A DNA stretch of 64,000 nt from Aquamicrobium sp. (GCF_023954335.1 NZ_JAMLIE010000001.1:186001-250000); one strand, 5' to 3'. Counted from the first letter of the stretch, positions 42,649-55,622 are shown. Translations and numbers: made by a program. The notes: generated by a model not told the origin, from the sequence alone.

Positions 42649-43121
42649 GCCCCGGCCCGGCCGAGGCCGCCCTTCTCCTCGCGCTGGCCGCGACAGCGCA
42701 CAATGTCGAGGAGATGATCTGGCTGCCCGGCTTTGCCCATCCGCCCGCGCTTCGATGGGACGTTCCGCCCCGCGCCTTCCGCTTCGCCGCGACCGTGATC
42801 ACGCTGGCCTTCTGGGCCGCGGCGCTGGCGCTCGCTTGCGGGGTATCGGCACTGGAGCCGGTCGTCGCCGGCTTCGCGCTGGCGGTGATCGTCAATGCCT
42901 TCCTGCCCCACCTCGCGCTCACCCTCATCCTGCGGCGCTATCATCCGGGCACGGCGAGCGGCCTGCTGCTCGTCGTCCCGGCCGCGCTGCTCTATCTGGC
43001 GGCCGTCGATGCGACGCGGCGCATCGGCGACCCGGCCTTTCTGGCATGGGCCGCCGCCGGCGCGGCCGGGCTGGCGGCCGCGGTGCCGCTTCTCCTCGCG
43101 CTGGGCAGGCGGCTCGGCTGA
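42645..43121 (+). CDS. HXXEE domain membrane protein
   Basis: A 158-residue protein with about five hydrophobic segments and the signature AHNVEEMIWLPGF (H-N-V-E-E) of the HXXEE family, plus HLALTLILRRYHPG, which may hold a second metal-binding position. The family is of unknown function, possibly metal-dependent membrane enzymes. Its start overlaps the zapE stop by four bases, so it is co-translated with zapE. Confidence 0.8.
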   Translation: MSPGPAEAALLLALAATAHNVEEMIWLPGFAHPPALRWDVPPRAFRFAATVITLAFWAAALALACGVSALEPVVAGFALAVIVNAFLPHLALTLILRRYHPGTASGLLLVVPAALLYLAAVDATRRIGDPAFLAWAAAGAAGLAAAVPLLLALGRRLG

Positions 43122-43147
43122 AAAACTCGCTAGCCGGCCATCAAATT

Positions 43148-43163
43148 CTTACGTTTACGTAAG
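43148..43163. promoter_or_regulatory. Palindromic operator upstream of mdh-sucCDAB
   Basis: CTTACGTTTACGTAAG is a 16-base inverted repeat (seven-base arms around TT) in the 222-base gap before mdh. It resembles sites of MerR-family regulators such as LiuR (recalled consensus, ACGTnnACGT type), but its regulator is not known here. Confidence 0.4.
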
Positions 43164-43343
43164 ACAATATTCGCTTAAACATTTGAAATCGCTATGCCGG
43201 TAAGAATGGGTTGAGTTTTTGACCCTATGCGTCTATGCGAAGCCCATCCGGGCGGCCTCCCGTGTCCGGATGAGACGTCTCGGCACCATCTTCTGACATG
43301 CCGGCGCGGTGACGGACCGGCACTCGCAAGGGAACCCAAATTC

Positions 43344-44309
43344 ATGGCTCGTAACAAGATCGCCCTCATCGGCTCCGGCATGATCGGCGGCACGCTCGCC
43401 CATCTCGTCGGCTTGAAGGAACTCGGCGACGTCGTCCTGTTCGACATCGCGGAAGGCGTGCCCCAGGGCAAGGGCCTCGACATCGCCCAATCCTCGCCGG
43501 TCGACGGCTTCGACGCGCGCTACACCGGCGCCAACGACTATTCGGCCATCGAGGGCGCGGACGTGTGCATCGTCACCGCCGGCGTGCCGCGCAAGCCCGG
43601 CATGAGCCGCGACGACCTGCTCGGCATCAACCTCAAGGTCATGGAGCAGGTCGGCGCCGGCATCGCGAAATACGCGCCCAACGCCTTCGTCATCTGCATC
43701 ACCAACCCGCTCGACGCCATGGTCTGGGCGCTGCAGAAGTTCTCCGGCCTGCCGAAGAACAAGGTGGTCGGCATGGCCGGCGTGCTGGATTCGGCACGCT
43801 TCCGCCTGTTCCTCGCCGAGGAGTTCAAGGTTTCGGTCGAGGACGTCACCGCCTTCGTGCTCGGCGGCCACGGCGACACGATGGTTCCCCTGACGCGCTA
43901 TTCGACGGTGGCGGGCATCCCGCTGCCCGACCTCGTCAAGATGGGCTGGACCTCGCAGGAGAAGCTCGACCAGATCGTCCAGCGCACCCGCGACGGCGGC
44001 GCCGAGATCGTCGGCCTGCTGAAGACCGGCTCGGCCTATTACGCGCCGGCCGCCTCGGCGATCGCCATGGCCGAGTCCTACCTGAAGGACAAGAAGCGCG
44101 TGCTGCCGAGCGCCGCGCACCTGTCCGGCCAGTACGGGCTCAAGGACATCTATGTCGGCGTGCCGACGGTCATCGGCGCCGGCGGCGTCGAGCGCGTCAT
44201 CGAGATCGCGCTGAACCGGGACGAGCAGGCCATGTTCGACAAGTCCGTCGCCTCGGTCGAGTCGCTGTGCAACGCGTGCGCCGAGATCGCGCCCAGCCTC
44301 AAGCAGTAA
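43344..44309 (+). CDS. mdh: Malate dehydrogenase (LDH-like)
   Basis: A 321-residue NAD enzyme with the nucleotide-binding loop ALIGSGMIGGTLAHL, the substrate-binding arginines in VPRKPGMSRDDL, catalytic His in LGGHGDTMVPLTRYS and Asp in VLDSARFRLFLAEE. It converts malate to oxaloacetate. The ATG at 43344 is chosen by homology (MARNKIALIGSG) over an upstream in-frame ATG at 43227, with AAGGGAACCC before it. First gene of the mdh-sucCDAB operon; sucC follows after 19 bases. Confidence 0.96.
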   Translation: MARNKIALIGSGMIGGTLAHLVGLKELGDVVLFDIAEGVPQGKGLDIAQSSPVDGFDARYTGANDYSAIEGADVCIVTAGVPRKPGMSRDDLLGINLKVMEQVGAGIAKYAPNAFVICITNPLDAMVWALQKFSGLPKNKVVGMAGVLDSARFRLFLAEEFKVSVEDVTAFVLGGHGDTMVPLTRYSTVAGIPLPDLVKMGWTSQEKLDQIVQRTRDGGAEIVGLLKTGSAYYAPAASAIAMAESYLKDKKRVLPSAAHLSGQYGLKDIYVGVPTVIGAGGVERVIEIALNRDEQAMFDKSVASVESLCNACAEIAPSLKQ

Positions 44310-44328
44310 GCAAGGAAGGTCGCCACGC

Positions 44329-45525
<1,197 letters not shown>

Positions 45526-45531
45526 ACCGCG

Positions 45532-46434
45532 ATGTCAATTCTGATCGACAAGAACACCAAGGTTCTGGTTCAGGGCCTGACCGGCAAGACCGGCACCTTC
45601 CACACCGAGCAGGCGCTGGCCTATCACGGCACGCAGATGGTCGGCGGCATCCACCCCGCCAAGGGCGGCGAGACCTGGAAGGGCTCGAAGGGCGAGACGC
45701 TGCCGATCTTCGCCTCCGTCGCGGAAGGGCGCGAAAAGACCGGCGCCGACGCCTCCGTGGTCTACGTGCCGCCGGCAGGCGCGGCCGCCGCGATCATCGA
45801 GGCGATCGAGGCGGAGGTCCCGCTGATCGTCTGCATCACCGAAGGCATCCCGGTGATGGACATGGTCAAGGTCAAGGCGAGGCTCGAGAAGTCGAAGTCG
45901 CGGCTGATCGGCCCGAACTGCCCCGGCATCGTCACCCCCGACGAATGCAAGATCGGCATCATGCCCGGCAACATCTTCCGCAAGGGCTCGGTCGGCGTCG
46001 TCTCGCGCTCCGGTACGCTGACCTACGAGGCGGTGTTCCAGACCACCAATGAGGGCCTCGGCCAGACCACCGCGGTCGGCATCGGCGGCGACCCGGTCAA
46101 GGGCACCGAGTTCATCGACGTGCTGGAGCTGTTCCTCGCCGACGAGGCCACCCAGTCGATCATCATGATCGGCGAGATCGGCGGCTCGGCCGAGGAGGAC
46201 GCGGCGCAGTTCCTCAGGGACGAGGCCAAGCGCGGCAGGAAGAAGCCGATGGCCGGCTTCATCGCCGGCCGCACTGCCCCTCCCGGACGCACCATGGGCC
46301 ATGCCGGTGCGGTGATCTCCGGCGGCAAGGGCGGCGCCGAGGACAAGATCGCGGCGATGGAGGAAGCGGGCATCCGCGTCTCCCCGTCGCCGGCCCGGCT
46401 CGGCAAGACGCTGGTCGAGGCGATCCGCGGCTGA
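45532..46434 (+). CDS. sucD: Succinyl-CoA synthetase alpha subunit
   Basis: A 300-residue subunit that binds CoA and carries the phosphohistidine. Typical segments are QGLTGKTGTFHTEQAL, GGIHPAKGG, CPGIVTPDECKIGIMPGNI (in part), VSRSGTLTYEAVFQT, IGGDPVKGTEFID, and FIAGRTAPPGRTMGHAGAVI (catalytic His in GHAGA). Pairs with SucC. sucA follows after 189 bases containing no visible gene; a separate promoter for sucAB may lie there but could not be placed. Confidence 0.97.
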   Translation: MSILIDKNTKVLVQGLTGKTGTFHTEQALAYHGTQMVGGIHPAKGGETWKGSKGETLPIFASVAEGREKTGADASVVYVPPAGAAAAIIEAIEAEVPLIVCITEGIPVMDMVKVKARLEKSKSRLIGPNCPGIVTPDECKIGIMPGNIFRKGSVGVVSRSGTLTYEAVFQTTNEGLGQTTAVGIGGDPVKGTEFIDVLELFLADEATQSIIMIGEIGGSAEEDAAQFLRDEAKRGRKKPMAGFIAGRTAPPGRTMGHAGAVISGGKGGAEDKIAAMEEAGIRVSPSPARLGKTLVEAIRG

Positions 46435-46623
46435 CGCGCGGATTTTGCGCCGCGATCGGGCGGCGATCACGATCTCGTGCCTGGCGGTCATCCGGCAGGC
46501 ACATTTTACTGACATGAGGGTGGGCTCAACCGCCCCGTCAGGGAGGGAACACCGGAGCGCAGTGTCGCTCGTATCGCGGCACCGCCGCTTGGGACAACAA
46601 GGAGACGGAGCGGAAGCGCTCCG

Positions 46624-49635
<3,012 letters not shown>

Positions 49636-49678
49636 CCAACGGAATCGCTGAAGCGAACCAAGGCAACGGAAGAGAAGA

Positions 49679-50935
49679 ATGGCTACCGAAATCCGCGTCC
49701 CCACTCTCGGCGAGTCCGTCACCGAAGCAACGGTCGGCAAGTGGTTCAAGAAGGCCGGCGACGCCATCGCCGCCGACGAGCCGATCGTCGAGCTCGAAAC
49801 CGACAAGGTGACGGTCGAGGTTCCCGCGCCGGCCGCCGGCGTCCTCGCAGAGATCGCTGTTGCGGAAGGCGAGACCGTCGGCGTCGGCGCGCTGCTCGGC
49901 TCCATCGCCGCGGGCGCCGGCGCCGCCGCGCCGAAGAAGGAAGAGCCGAAGGCAGCCGCGCCCGCAGCGCCCGCCAAGGCAGCCGAGCCGGCCAAGCCCG
50001 CCGCCGCTGCCGCGCCGGCCGGCAAGACCGAGATGCCGCCTTCGCCCGCCGCCGCCCGCGTCCTCGCCGAGGCCGGCGTCGCCGCCGATCAGGTCGCCGG
50101 CTCCGGCAAGCGCGGCCAGGTGCTGAAGTCGGATGCGCTCGACGCGGTCGCCCGCGGCGTCACCACGCCTGCGCCGGCCGCTGCCGCGACCCCCGTTCCG
50201 GCCGCCCCGCGCGCGCCCTCCTCGGAGGAGGACGCCGCCCGCGAGGAGCGCGTGCGCATGACCAAGCTGCGCCAGACCATCGCGCGCCGCCTCAAGGACG
50301 CCCAGAGCACCGCCGCCATGCTGACCACCTTCAACGAGGTGGACATGAAGCCGGTGATGGACCTGCGCTCGAAGTACAAGGACCTGTTCGAGAAGAAGCA
50401 CGGCGTCAAGCTCGGCTTCATGGGCTTCTTCACCAAGGCGGTGACGCACGCGCTGAAGGAGATCCCGGCGGTCAACGCCGAGATCGACGGCACGGACATC
50501 GTCTACAAGAACTACGCCCATATCGGCGTCGCCGTCGGCACCGACAAGGGCCTCGTCGTGCCGGTGGTGCGCGATGCCGACGCCATGTCGATCTCCGAGA
50601 TCGAGAAGGAGATCGGCAGGCTCGGCGTGGCGGCTCGCGACGGCAAGCTGTCGGTCGCCGACATGCAGGGCGGCACCTTCACCATCTCGAACGGCGGCGT
50701 TTACGGCTCGCTGATGTCGACGCCGATCCTCAACGCGCCGCAGTCGGGCATCCTCGGCATGCACAAGATCCAGGACCGCCCGGTCGTGGTCGGCGGGCAG
50801 GTCGTCGTCCGGCCGATGATGTATCTGGCGCTGAGCTACGATCACCGCATCGTCGACGGCAAGGAGGCCGTGACCTTCCTCGTCCGCGTCAAGGAAACGC
50901 TGGAAGACCCCGAGCGGCTGGTGCTCGATCTCTAG
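49679..50935 (+). CDS. sucB: Dihydrolipoyllysine-residue succinyltransferase (E2)
   Basis: A 418-residue E2 component. The N-terminal lipoyl domain has the modified Lys in ETDKVTVEV (residue about 43), an Ala/Pro-rich linker follows, then a peripheral subunit-binding domain (SPAAARVLAEAGV) and the catalytic domain ending in SYDHRIVDGKEAVTFLV with catalytic His. It transfers the succinyl group to CoA. The TAG stop lies in the first bases of a dispersed repeat. Confidence 0.97.
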   Translation: MATEIRVPTLGESVTEATVGKWFKKAGDAIAADEPIVELETDKVTVEVPAPAAGVLAEIAVAEGETVGVGALLGSIAAGAGAAAPKKEEPKAAAPAAPAKAAEPAKPAAAAAPAGKTEMPPSPAAARVLAEAGVAADQVAGSGKRGQVLKSDALDAVARGVTTPAPAAAATPVPAAPRAPSSEEDAAREERVRMTKLRQTIARRLKDAQSTAAMLTTFNEVDMKPVMDLRSKYKDLFEKKHGVKLGFMGFFTKAVTHALKEIPAVNAEIDGTDIVYKNYAHIGVAVGTDKGLVVPVVRDADAMSISEIEKEIGRLGVAARDGKLSVADMQGGTFTISNGGVYGSLMSTPILNAPQSGILGMHKIQDRPVVVGGQVVVRPMMYLALSYDHRIVDGKEAVTFLVRVKETLEDPERLVLDL

Positions 50936-51039
50936 AGCATTTTGCAACCGGATGGCATCGTCCGGCGTCGCACAAATGCGGCTAAATCAAACAGCCGGAG
51001 CAACGGGATTGCATTCGTCAGAATGCCCGTTGCGCTGGC
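50932..51039. repeat. Dispersed structured intergenic element, copy 2
   Basis: The counterpart of the element at 23541-23646. CTCTAGAGCATTTTGCA begins it and contains the sucB stop. Hairpin 1 is CCGGATG (50948-50954) with CGTCCGG (50959-50965); hairpin 2 has outer arms CAACGG (51001-51006) and CCGTTG (51027-51032) and an inner stem GCATT/AATGC (51011-51015, 51022-51026). These stems differ in sequence from copy 1 but keep base pairing. Confidence 0.85.
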
Positions 51040-51067
51040 CGACGGTTACGGAGGCGAAACGACGGTG

Positions 51068-51589
51068 ATGCCGCGCAAGCCGAACAGCCTGTCCCGACGG
51101 TCCGTCGGCGTCGCCGTGACGCTGGCGACGGCGCTGGCCGGGCAGACGGTTCCGGCCCTCGCCGCCTGCCCGATGGAGCTCGCCGTCTATCGCGAGGCCG
51201 GGACCGGGGCAATGATCGACTTCCGTCCCGGCGGCAACGCCACGGTGACCAACGCTTTCCGCATGGTGTTCGACAAGGGCGTCGTGCTCGAGGGCGTGGT
51301 GATGTGGGACGCCGACGTGCCGCGCCCGGTCGGCATGCTGGCGCATGACTGCCCGGAAGGCGACGCCACCGGCGAGGAGCTGGCCGCCTGCACGGTCTGG
51401 CACGGCGTCGTCTACAGCGCCGACAAGGAAGGCAAGGTCGACCTGATGCCGCCCGAACGCACGGATGCCCCCGAAACGCTGATCCTCGCCGATCTCGGCC
51501 GGGCGATCGCGGCCTCGCCGGTCTACGCCGCCGCCGGGCTTTCCGAAGCGCCGTGGGACGCGTTCACGCTTCACGGGTGCCAGGAATGA
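51068..51589 (+). CDS. Secreted protein of unknown function between sucB and the SDR gene
   Basis: A 173-residue protein with an N-terminal signal peptide (after MPRKPNSLSRRS, a hydrophobic stretch ending PALAA before CPMEL). The mature part has several cysteines (CPMEL, HDCPEG, ACTVWHG, HGCQE) and no domain I recognise. The start could be GTG at 51065 or ATG at 51068; GGAGG lies 12-16 bases upstream. The ATGA overlap with the SDR gene shows co-translation with it. It lies between two TCA-cycle genes, so it is probably transcribed with them. Confidence 0.7.
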   Translation: MPRKPNSLSRRSVGVAVTLATALAGQTVPALAACPMELAVYREAGTGAMIDFRPGGNATVTNAFRMVFDKGVVLEGVVMWDADVPRPVGMLAHDCPEGDATGEELAACTVWHGVVYSADKEGKVDLMPPERTDAPETLILADLGRAIAASPVYAAAGLSEAPWDAFTLHGCQE

Positions 51590-52332
51590 GCGCGCCCAGG
51601 AAGACGGTGCTCGTCACCGGCGGCTCGCGCGGCATCGGCGCGGCGACCGCGCGGTTGGCGAGCGCGAATGGCTGGCGCGTCGCCGTCAACCACGTCGCCA
51701 ACGCGGCGGCGGCCGAAAACCTCGTCGCGGAGCTCGGCGGCGACGCCTTCGCCGTCAGGGGCGATGTCGGCGAGGAAAGCGACGTCGTCGCCATGTTCGC
51801 GGCGGTCGACGCCCGTTTCGGCCGGCTCGACGCGCTGGTCAACAATGCCGGCATCGTCACCCCGCAGGCACGCCTCGACGGCATGGACGCCGGACGCATC
51901 CTGCGCGTGATGCGCGTCAACGTCGTCGGCTCGATGCTGTGCGCCCGCGAGGCGGTGCAGCGCATGTCGACGCGGCACGGCGGCAGCGGCGGCGCCATCG
52001 TCAACGTGTCCTCGATCGCCGCCACGCTCGGCTCGCCCGGCGAATATGTCGACTATGCCGCATCGAAGGGCGCCATCGACAGCTTTACCGTCGGCCTCGC
52101 CCGCGAGGTCGCCGCCGAGGGGATCCGGGTCAACGCCGTGCGCCCCGGCATCATCGACACGGAGATTCACGCCTCCGGCGGCCAGCCCGGCCGCGTGGCG
52201 GCCCTGCGCGGCACCGTGCCGATGCAACGGGAAGGAAAGGCCGAGGAGATCGCCCGCGCGATCCTGTGGCTTCTGTCGGATGACGCATCCTACTCAACGG
52301 GTGCGATACTGAACGCAAGCGGCGGCCGCTGA
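51586..52332 (+). CDS. SDR family oxidoreductase
   Basis: A 248-residue short-chain dehydrogenase. The coenzyme motif is VTGGSRGIGAATARLA, NNAGIV and VNVSSIA follow, and the catalytic Tyr-x-x-x-Lys is YAASKGAIDSF with RVNAVRPGIIDTEIH after it. It likely reduces a carbonyl with NADPH; the substrate is unknown. It starts inside the previous gene's stop (ATGA) and precedes lpdA by 30 bases, so it is a passenger of the TCA operon. Confidence 0.92.
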   Translation: MSAPRKTVLVTGGSRGIGAATARLASANGWRVAVNHVANAAAAENLVAELGGDAFAVRGDVGEESDVVAMFAAVDARFGRLDALVNNAGIVTPQARLDGMDAGRILRVMRVNVVGSMLCAREAVQRMSTRHGGSGGAIVNVSSIAATLGSPGEYVDYAASKGAIDSFTVGLAREVAAEGIRVNAVRPGIIDTEIHASGGQPGRVAALRGTVPMQREGKAEEIARAILWLLSDDASYSTGAILNASGGR

Positions 52333-52362
52333 GCCGCCCGCACGAAAAGGAAGGGACTTGCC

Positions 52363-53769
52363 ATGAGCTATGACGTCGTCGTGATCGGAGCCGGGCCGGG
52401 CGGCTATGTCTGCGCCATCAAGGCCGCGCAACTGGGCCTCAAGACCGCGCTGGTCGAGAAGCGCGACACCTATGGCGGCACCTGCGTCAATGTCGGTTGC
52501 ATCCCCTCCAAGGCGCTGCTGCACGCCACCGAGATGCTTCTCGAGGCCGAGCATTCCTTCGACGCGCTCGGCATCGAGATCTCGAAGCCGAAGGTGAACC
52601 TCAGGAAGCTGATGGCGCACAAGACGAACACCGTCGAGCAGAACACCAAGGGTCTCGTCTTCCTGATGAAGAAGAACAAGATCGACACCTTCCACGGCAC
52701 CGGCCGCGTCCTCGGCGAGGGCAGGATCACTGTCACCGGCGCGGACGGCGCGAGCCAGGAGATCGCGGCGAAGAACATCGTCATCGCCACAGGCTCCGAC
52801 GTCGCCGGCATTCCCGGCGTCGACGTCGCCTTCGACGAGAAGGTCATCGTCTCCTCGACCGGCGCGCTCGACTTCGACAAGGTGCCGGACCATCTCGTCG
52901 TCGTCGGCGGCGGCGTCATCGGGCTGGAGCTCGGCTCGGTCTGGGCGCGGCTTGGGGCCAAGGTCACGGTGGTCGAATATCTCGACACCATCCTCGGCGG
53001 CATGGACGGCGAGGTCGCCAAGCAGTTCCAGCGCATGCTGGCCAAGCAGGGCATGGAATTCAGGCTCGGCGCCAGGGTCACGGCCGTCGCGAAGAAGGGC
53101 AAGGGCGCTTCGGTGACCTTCGAGCCGGCGAAGGGCGGCGCGGCCGAGACCATCGAGGCCGACGCCGTGCTGGTCGCCACCGGCCGCAAGCCCTTCACCG
53201 ACGGTCTCGGGCTCGCCGAGGCGGGCGTGGTGCTGGACGAGCGCGACCGCGTTCGCATCCACGGCCACTTCCTGACCTCCGTTCCCGGCATCTACGCCAT
53301 CGGCGACGTCGTCGCCGGTCCGATGCTGGCCCACAAGGCCGAGGAGGAGGGTGTCGCCGTCGCCGAGATCATCGCCGGCAAGGCCGGCCACGTGAACTAC
53401 GACGTGATTCCGGGCGTCGTCTATACCAGCCCCGAGGTCGCCTCGGTCGGCAGGACCGAGGAGGAGCTGAAGAAGGCGGGCGTCGCCTACAATGCCGGCA
53501 AGTTCCCCTTCACCGCCAATGGCCGCGCACGCGCCATGCTCCAGACGGAAGGCTTCGTGAAGGTGCTGGCCGACAAGGCCACCGACCGGGTGCTCGGCGT
53601 CCACATCGTCGGCTTCGGCGCCGGCGAGATGATCCACGAGGCGGCTGTGCTGATGGAGTTCGGCGGCTCGTCCGAAGATCTTGCCCGCACCTGCCACGCC
53701 CACCCGACCATGTCGGAAGCGGTCAAGGAAGCCGCGCTGGCGGCCTTCTCCAAGCCGATCCACATGTAA
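52363..53769 (+). CDS. lpdA: Dihydrolipoyl dehydrogenase (E3)
   Basis: A 468-residue flavoprotein with FAD loop VVVIGAGPGGYVCAIKAAQLG (in part), redox disulphide GGTCVNVGCIPSKALL, NAD loop VVVGGGVIGLELGSVWARLG (in part) and the C-terminal His-Glu pair in CHAHPTMSEAVKEAAL. It reoxidises the lipoyl groups of the 2-oxoglutarate (and possibly pyruvate) dehydrogenase complexes. AAAAGGAAGGGACTTGCC precedes the ATG. A strong terminator follows 26 bases after its stop. Confidence 0.97.
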   Translation: MSYDVVVIGAGPGGYVCAIKAAQLGLKTALVEKRDTYGGTCVNVGCIPSKALLHATEMLLEAEHSFDALGIEISKPKVNLRKLMAHKTNTVEQNTKGLVFLMKKNKIDTFHGTGRVLGEGRITVTGADGASQEIAAKNIVIATGSDVAGIPGVDVAFDEKVIVSSTGALDFDKVPDHLVVVGGGVIGLELGSVWARLGAKVTVVEYLDTILGGMDGEVAKQFQRMLAKQGMEFRLGARVTAVAKKGKGASVTFEPAKGGAAETIEADAVLVATGRKPFTDGLGLAEAGVVLDERDRVRIHGHFLTSVPGIYAIGDVVAGPMLAHKAEEEGVAVAEIIAGKAGHVNYDVIPGVVYTSPEVASVGRTEEELKKAGVAYNAGKFPFTANGRARAMLQTEGFVKVLADKATDRVLGVHIVGFGAGEMIHEAAVLMEFGGSSEDLARTCHAHPTMSEAVKEAALAAFSKPIHM

Positions 53770-53794
53770 CAGGCGCGAAGCCGGGCAGAATGCG

Positions 53795-53825
53795 AAGGGC
53801 AGGCATAAGCCTGCCCTTTTCTGTT
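53795..53825 (+). terminator. Intrinsic terminator of lpdA
   Basis: AAGGGCAGGC (53795-53804) pairs with GCCTGCCCTT (53809-53818) over an ATAA loop, followed by TTCTGTTT. It ends the mdh-sucCDAB-lpdA block. Confidence 0.9.
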
Positions 53826-53972
53826 TCGTACGGAGCGCCGTACCCTCACGCCGCGATGCGTCCTTCATAGGCCGCCCGCCACGCGGGGCCTGCGCCGTTG
53901 GCCTGTCGCCCGAACCCGCAAACCGGATTCAGGCGACATGCCTCGATTACTGGCGCCGACTACTGGCCCCGA

Positions 53973-54380
53973 TTACTGATTGGCCGGAGGCGTTGCCGGC
54001 TCCATCGGCTGGGCGGGGGCCGCCTCGGGAGCAGCGGGAGCAGCCGGCTCGACGGGCGTCACGCCGGGAGCGGTCGGCGCCGGCGCGGTCTCCTGCGTCT
54101 GGTCAGGGATCACCGCGGTCGTGCCCGGATCGGTCGTCGTGCCGGAACTGAAGGCGATGACGGCGATGACCAGCAGCACCGCGATGACGCCGGCGGCGAC
54201 CAGTCCGCTGCGGCCGCTGGTGGCCATCGGCCGCTCGGCCATGAGCGGGTCGTTCACCCGCTGGACGGCGGGATCGAGCGCCGGGTCGGCATGCGAGGGG
54301 CGCGCATGCAGCCTGTCGTCGTAAACCGGGTCCGTATAACGCGGATCGGGACGGGGATCGTTGTTGGTAGGCTCTGCCAT
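53973..54380 (-). CDS. Single-pass membrane protein with Pro/Ala-rich C-terminus
   Basis: A 135-residue protein. The N-terminal half (about 1-57) is acidic and Pro-rich (NNDPRPDPRYTDPVYDDRLHARP), then one transmembrane helix (LVAAGVIAVLLVIAVIAF) and a Pro/Ala-rich periplasmic tail (PAPTAPGVTPVEPAAPAAPE). I do not recognise a family. GGAGAAAGAAG precedes the ATG at 54380. It is divergent from holA. Confidence 0.7.
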   Translation of the reverse strand: MAEPTNNDPRPDPRYTDPVYDDRLHARPSHADPALDPAVQRVNDPLMAERPMATSGRSGLVAAGVIAVLLVIAVIAFSSGTTTDPGTTAVIPDQTQETAPAPTAPGVTPVEPAAPAAPEAAPAQPMEPATPPANQ

Positions 54381-54532
54381 CTTCTTTCTCCGTAACATGC
54401 GTGAAACTTGCCCGGAAAACGCCAAACGATGCCCTGCGGTTCCGCCGTTACGGCCGAAGCGGGCTGCCACAGGCGCGTTCCTGTGCTAGAAACGGCCGGG
54501 ACGCGAGACGCTTCTTTCGCTATAAATTCAGC

Positions 54533-54549
54533 GATAACAATATGTTATC
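54533..54549. promoter_or_regulatory. Perfect palindrome upstream of holA
   Basis: GATAACAATATGTTATC is a 17-base inverted repeat (seven-base arms around ATA) in the 201-base gap between the divergent gene at 54380 and holA, 33 bases before the holA start. Its regulator is unknown. Confidence 0.35.
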
Positions 54550-54581
54550 CATATTTCGACGAAGGATTGGAATTCGAGCCG

Positions 54582-55622
54582 ATGGCGCAGAAGAAAGCCC
54601 ATGAAGTCGATTCCTGGCTGCGCAACCCCGACCCCGGCATCGGCATCGTGCTGATCTACGGGCCGGACCGCGGCCTCGTCGCCGAGCGGGCCAAGGCCTT
54701 CGTCGCGAAGACCGGCCTCGCCGCCGACGACCCGTTCTCGTCGATCCGCCTCGAGGCGTCCGAACTCGAGGCCGCGCCCGGCCGTCTGCTCGACGAGGCG
54801 GCGACCGTGCCGATGTTCTCGGCGCGCCGGCTGATCTGGGTGAAGGGGGCGGGGAGCCAGAAGCAGCTTGCCGAGGACGTGAAGGCGCTGGTGGCCGCGC
54901 CGCCGCGCGACAGCGTCGTGCTCATCGAGGCCGGCGACCTGAAGAAGGGCGCGGCACTCAGGAGCACGGTGGAGAACGGCGCGGCGGCCATGGCGCTGCC
55001 CTGCTATGTCGACGAGGGCAAGGCCATCGACGCGGTGATCGACGAGATCCTCGGCCGGGAGGGCCTGTCGATCGGGCTGGAGGCGCGGCAGGCGCTGCGC
55101 GCCAGCCTCGGCGGCGACCGCCTCGCCAGCCGCAGTGAGGTCGAGAAGCTGGCGCTCTATTGCCGCGGCGGCAGCGAAATCCGGCTGGAGGACGTTCGGA
55201 CGATGACCGGCGACGTCTCCGGGCTCGGCATCGACGATGCCGTCGACGCGGTGCTTTCCGGCAACGGCAAGGCGTTCGACGCCAGCTTCACCCGGCTGGT
55301 CTCGGCGGGAACCCACCCGTTCCTGGTGCTCGCCGCCGCCATGCGGCAGTTCCAGCTTCTCCAGCTCATGCGCGCCGAGATGGATACCGATGCCAAGCCG
55401 GCCGCCGCGGTCGTCGCCTCGGCCCGGCCGCCCGTGTTCTTCACCCGCCGCCGGCTGGTCGAGGCCGCGCCCCCGCGCTGGCGCGCCCCCGCCATCGCCC
55501 GGGCGCTGGAGCGGCTTCAGGCCACCGTGCTGCTCACCCGGCAGCGCGCCGACCTCGCGGCCGCCACCGCCCGGCAGGCGCTGATCGCGCTGCTGGTCGA
55601 ATCGGCCCGAGGCGGACGCTAG
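54582..55622 (+). CDS. holA: DNA polymerase III delta subunit HolA
   Basis: A 346-residue clamp-loader subunit: the N-terminal segment VLIYGPDRGLVAERAKAF, then FSARRLIWVKGAG, RSEVEKLALYCRGG and HPFLVLAAAMRQFQLLQLM (the helical domain that opens the sliding clamp). The ATG at 54582 (MAQKKAHEVDSW) is chosen over an upstream in-frame ATG at 54408 that would add about 58 unrelated residues. It converges with parB. Confidence 0.93.
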   Translation: MAQKKAHEVDSWLRNPDPGIGIVLIYGPDRGLVAERAKAFVAKTGLAADDPFSSIRLEASELEAAPGRLLDEAATVPMFSARRLIWVKGAGSQKQLAEDVKALVAAPPRDSVVLIEAGDLKKGAALRSTVENGAAAMALPCYVDEGKAIDAVIDEILGREGLSIGLEARQALRASLGGDRLASRSEVEKLALYCRGGSEIRLEDVRTMTGDVSGLGIDDAVDAVLSGNGKAFDASFTRLVSAGTHPFLVLAAAMRQFQLLQLMRAEMDTDAKPAAAVVASARPPVFFTRRRLVEAAPPRWRAPAIARALERLQATVLLTRQRADLAAATARQALIALLVESARGGR

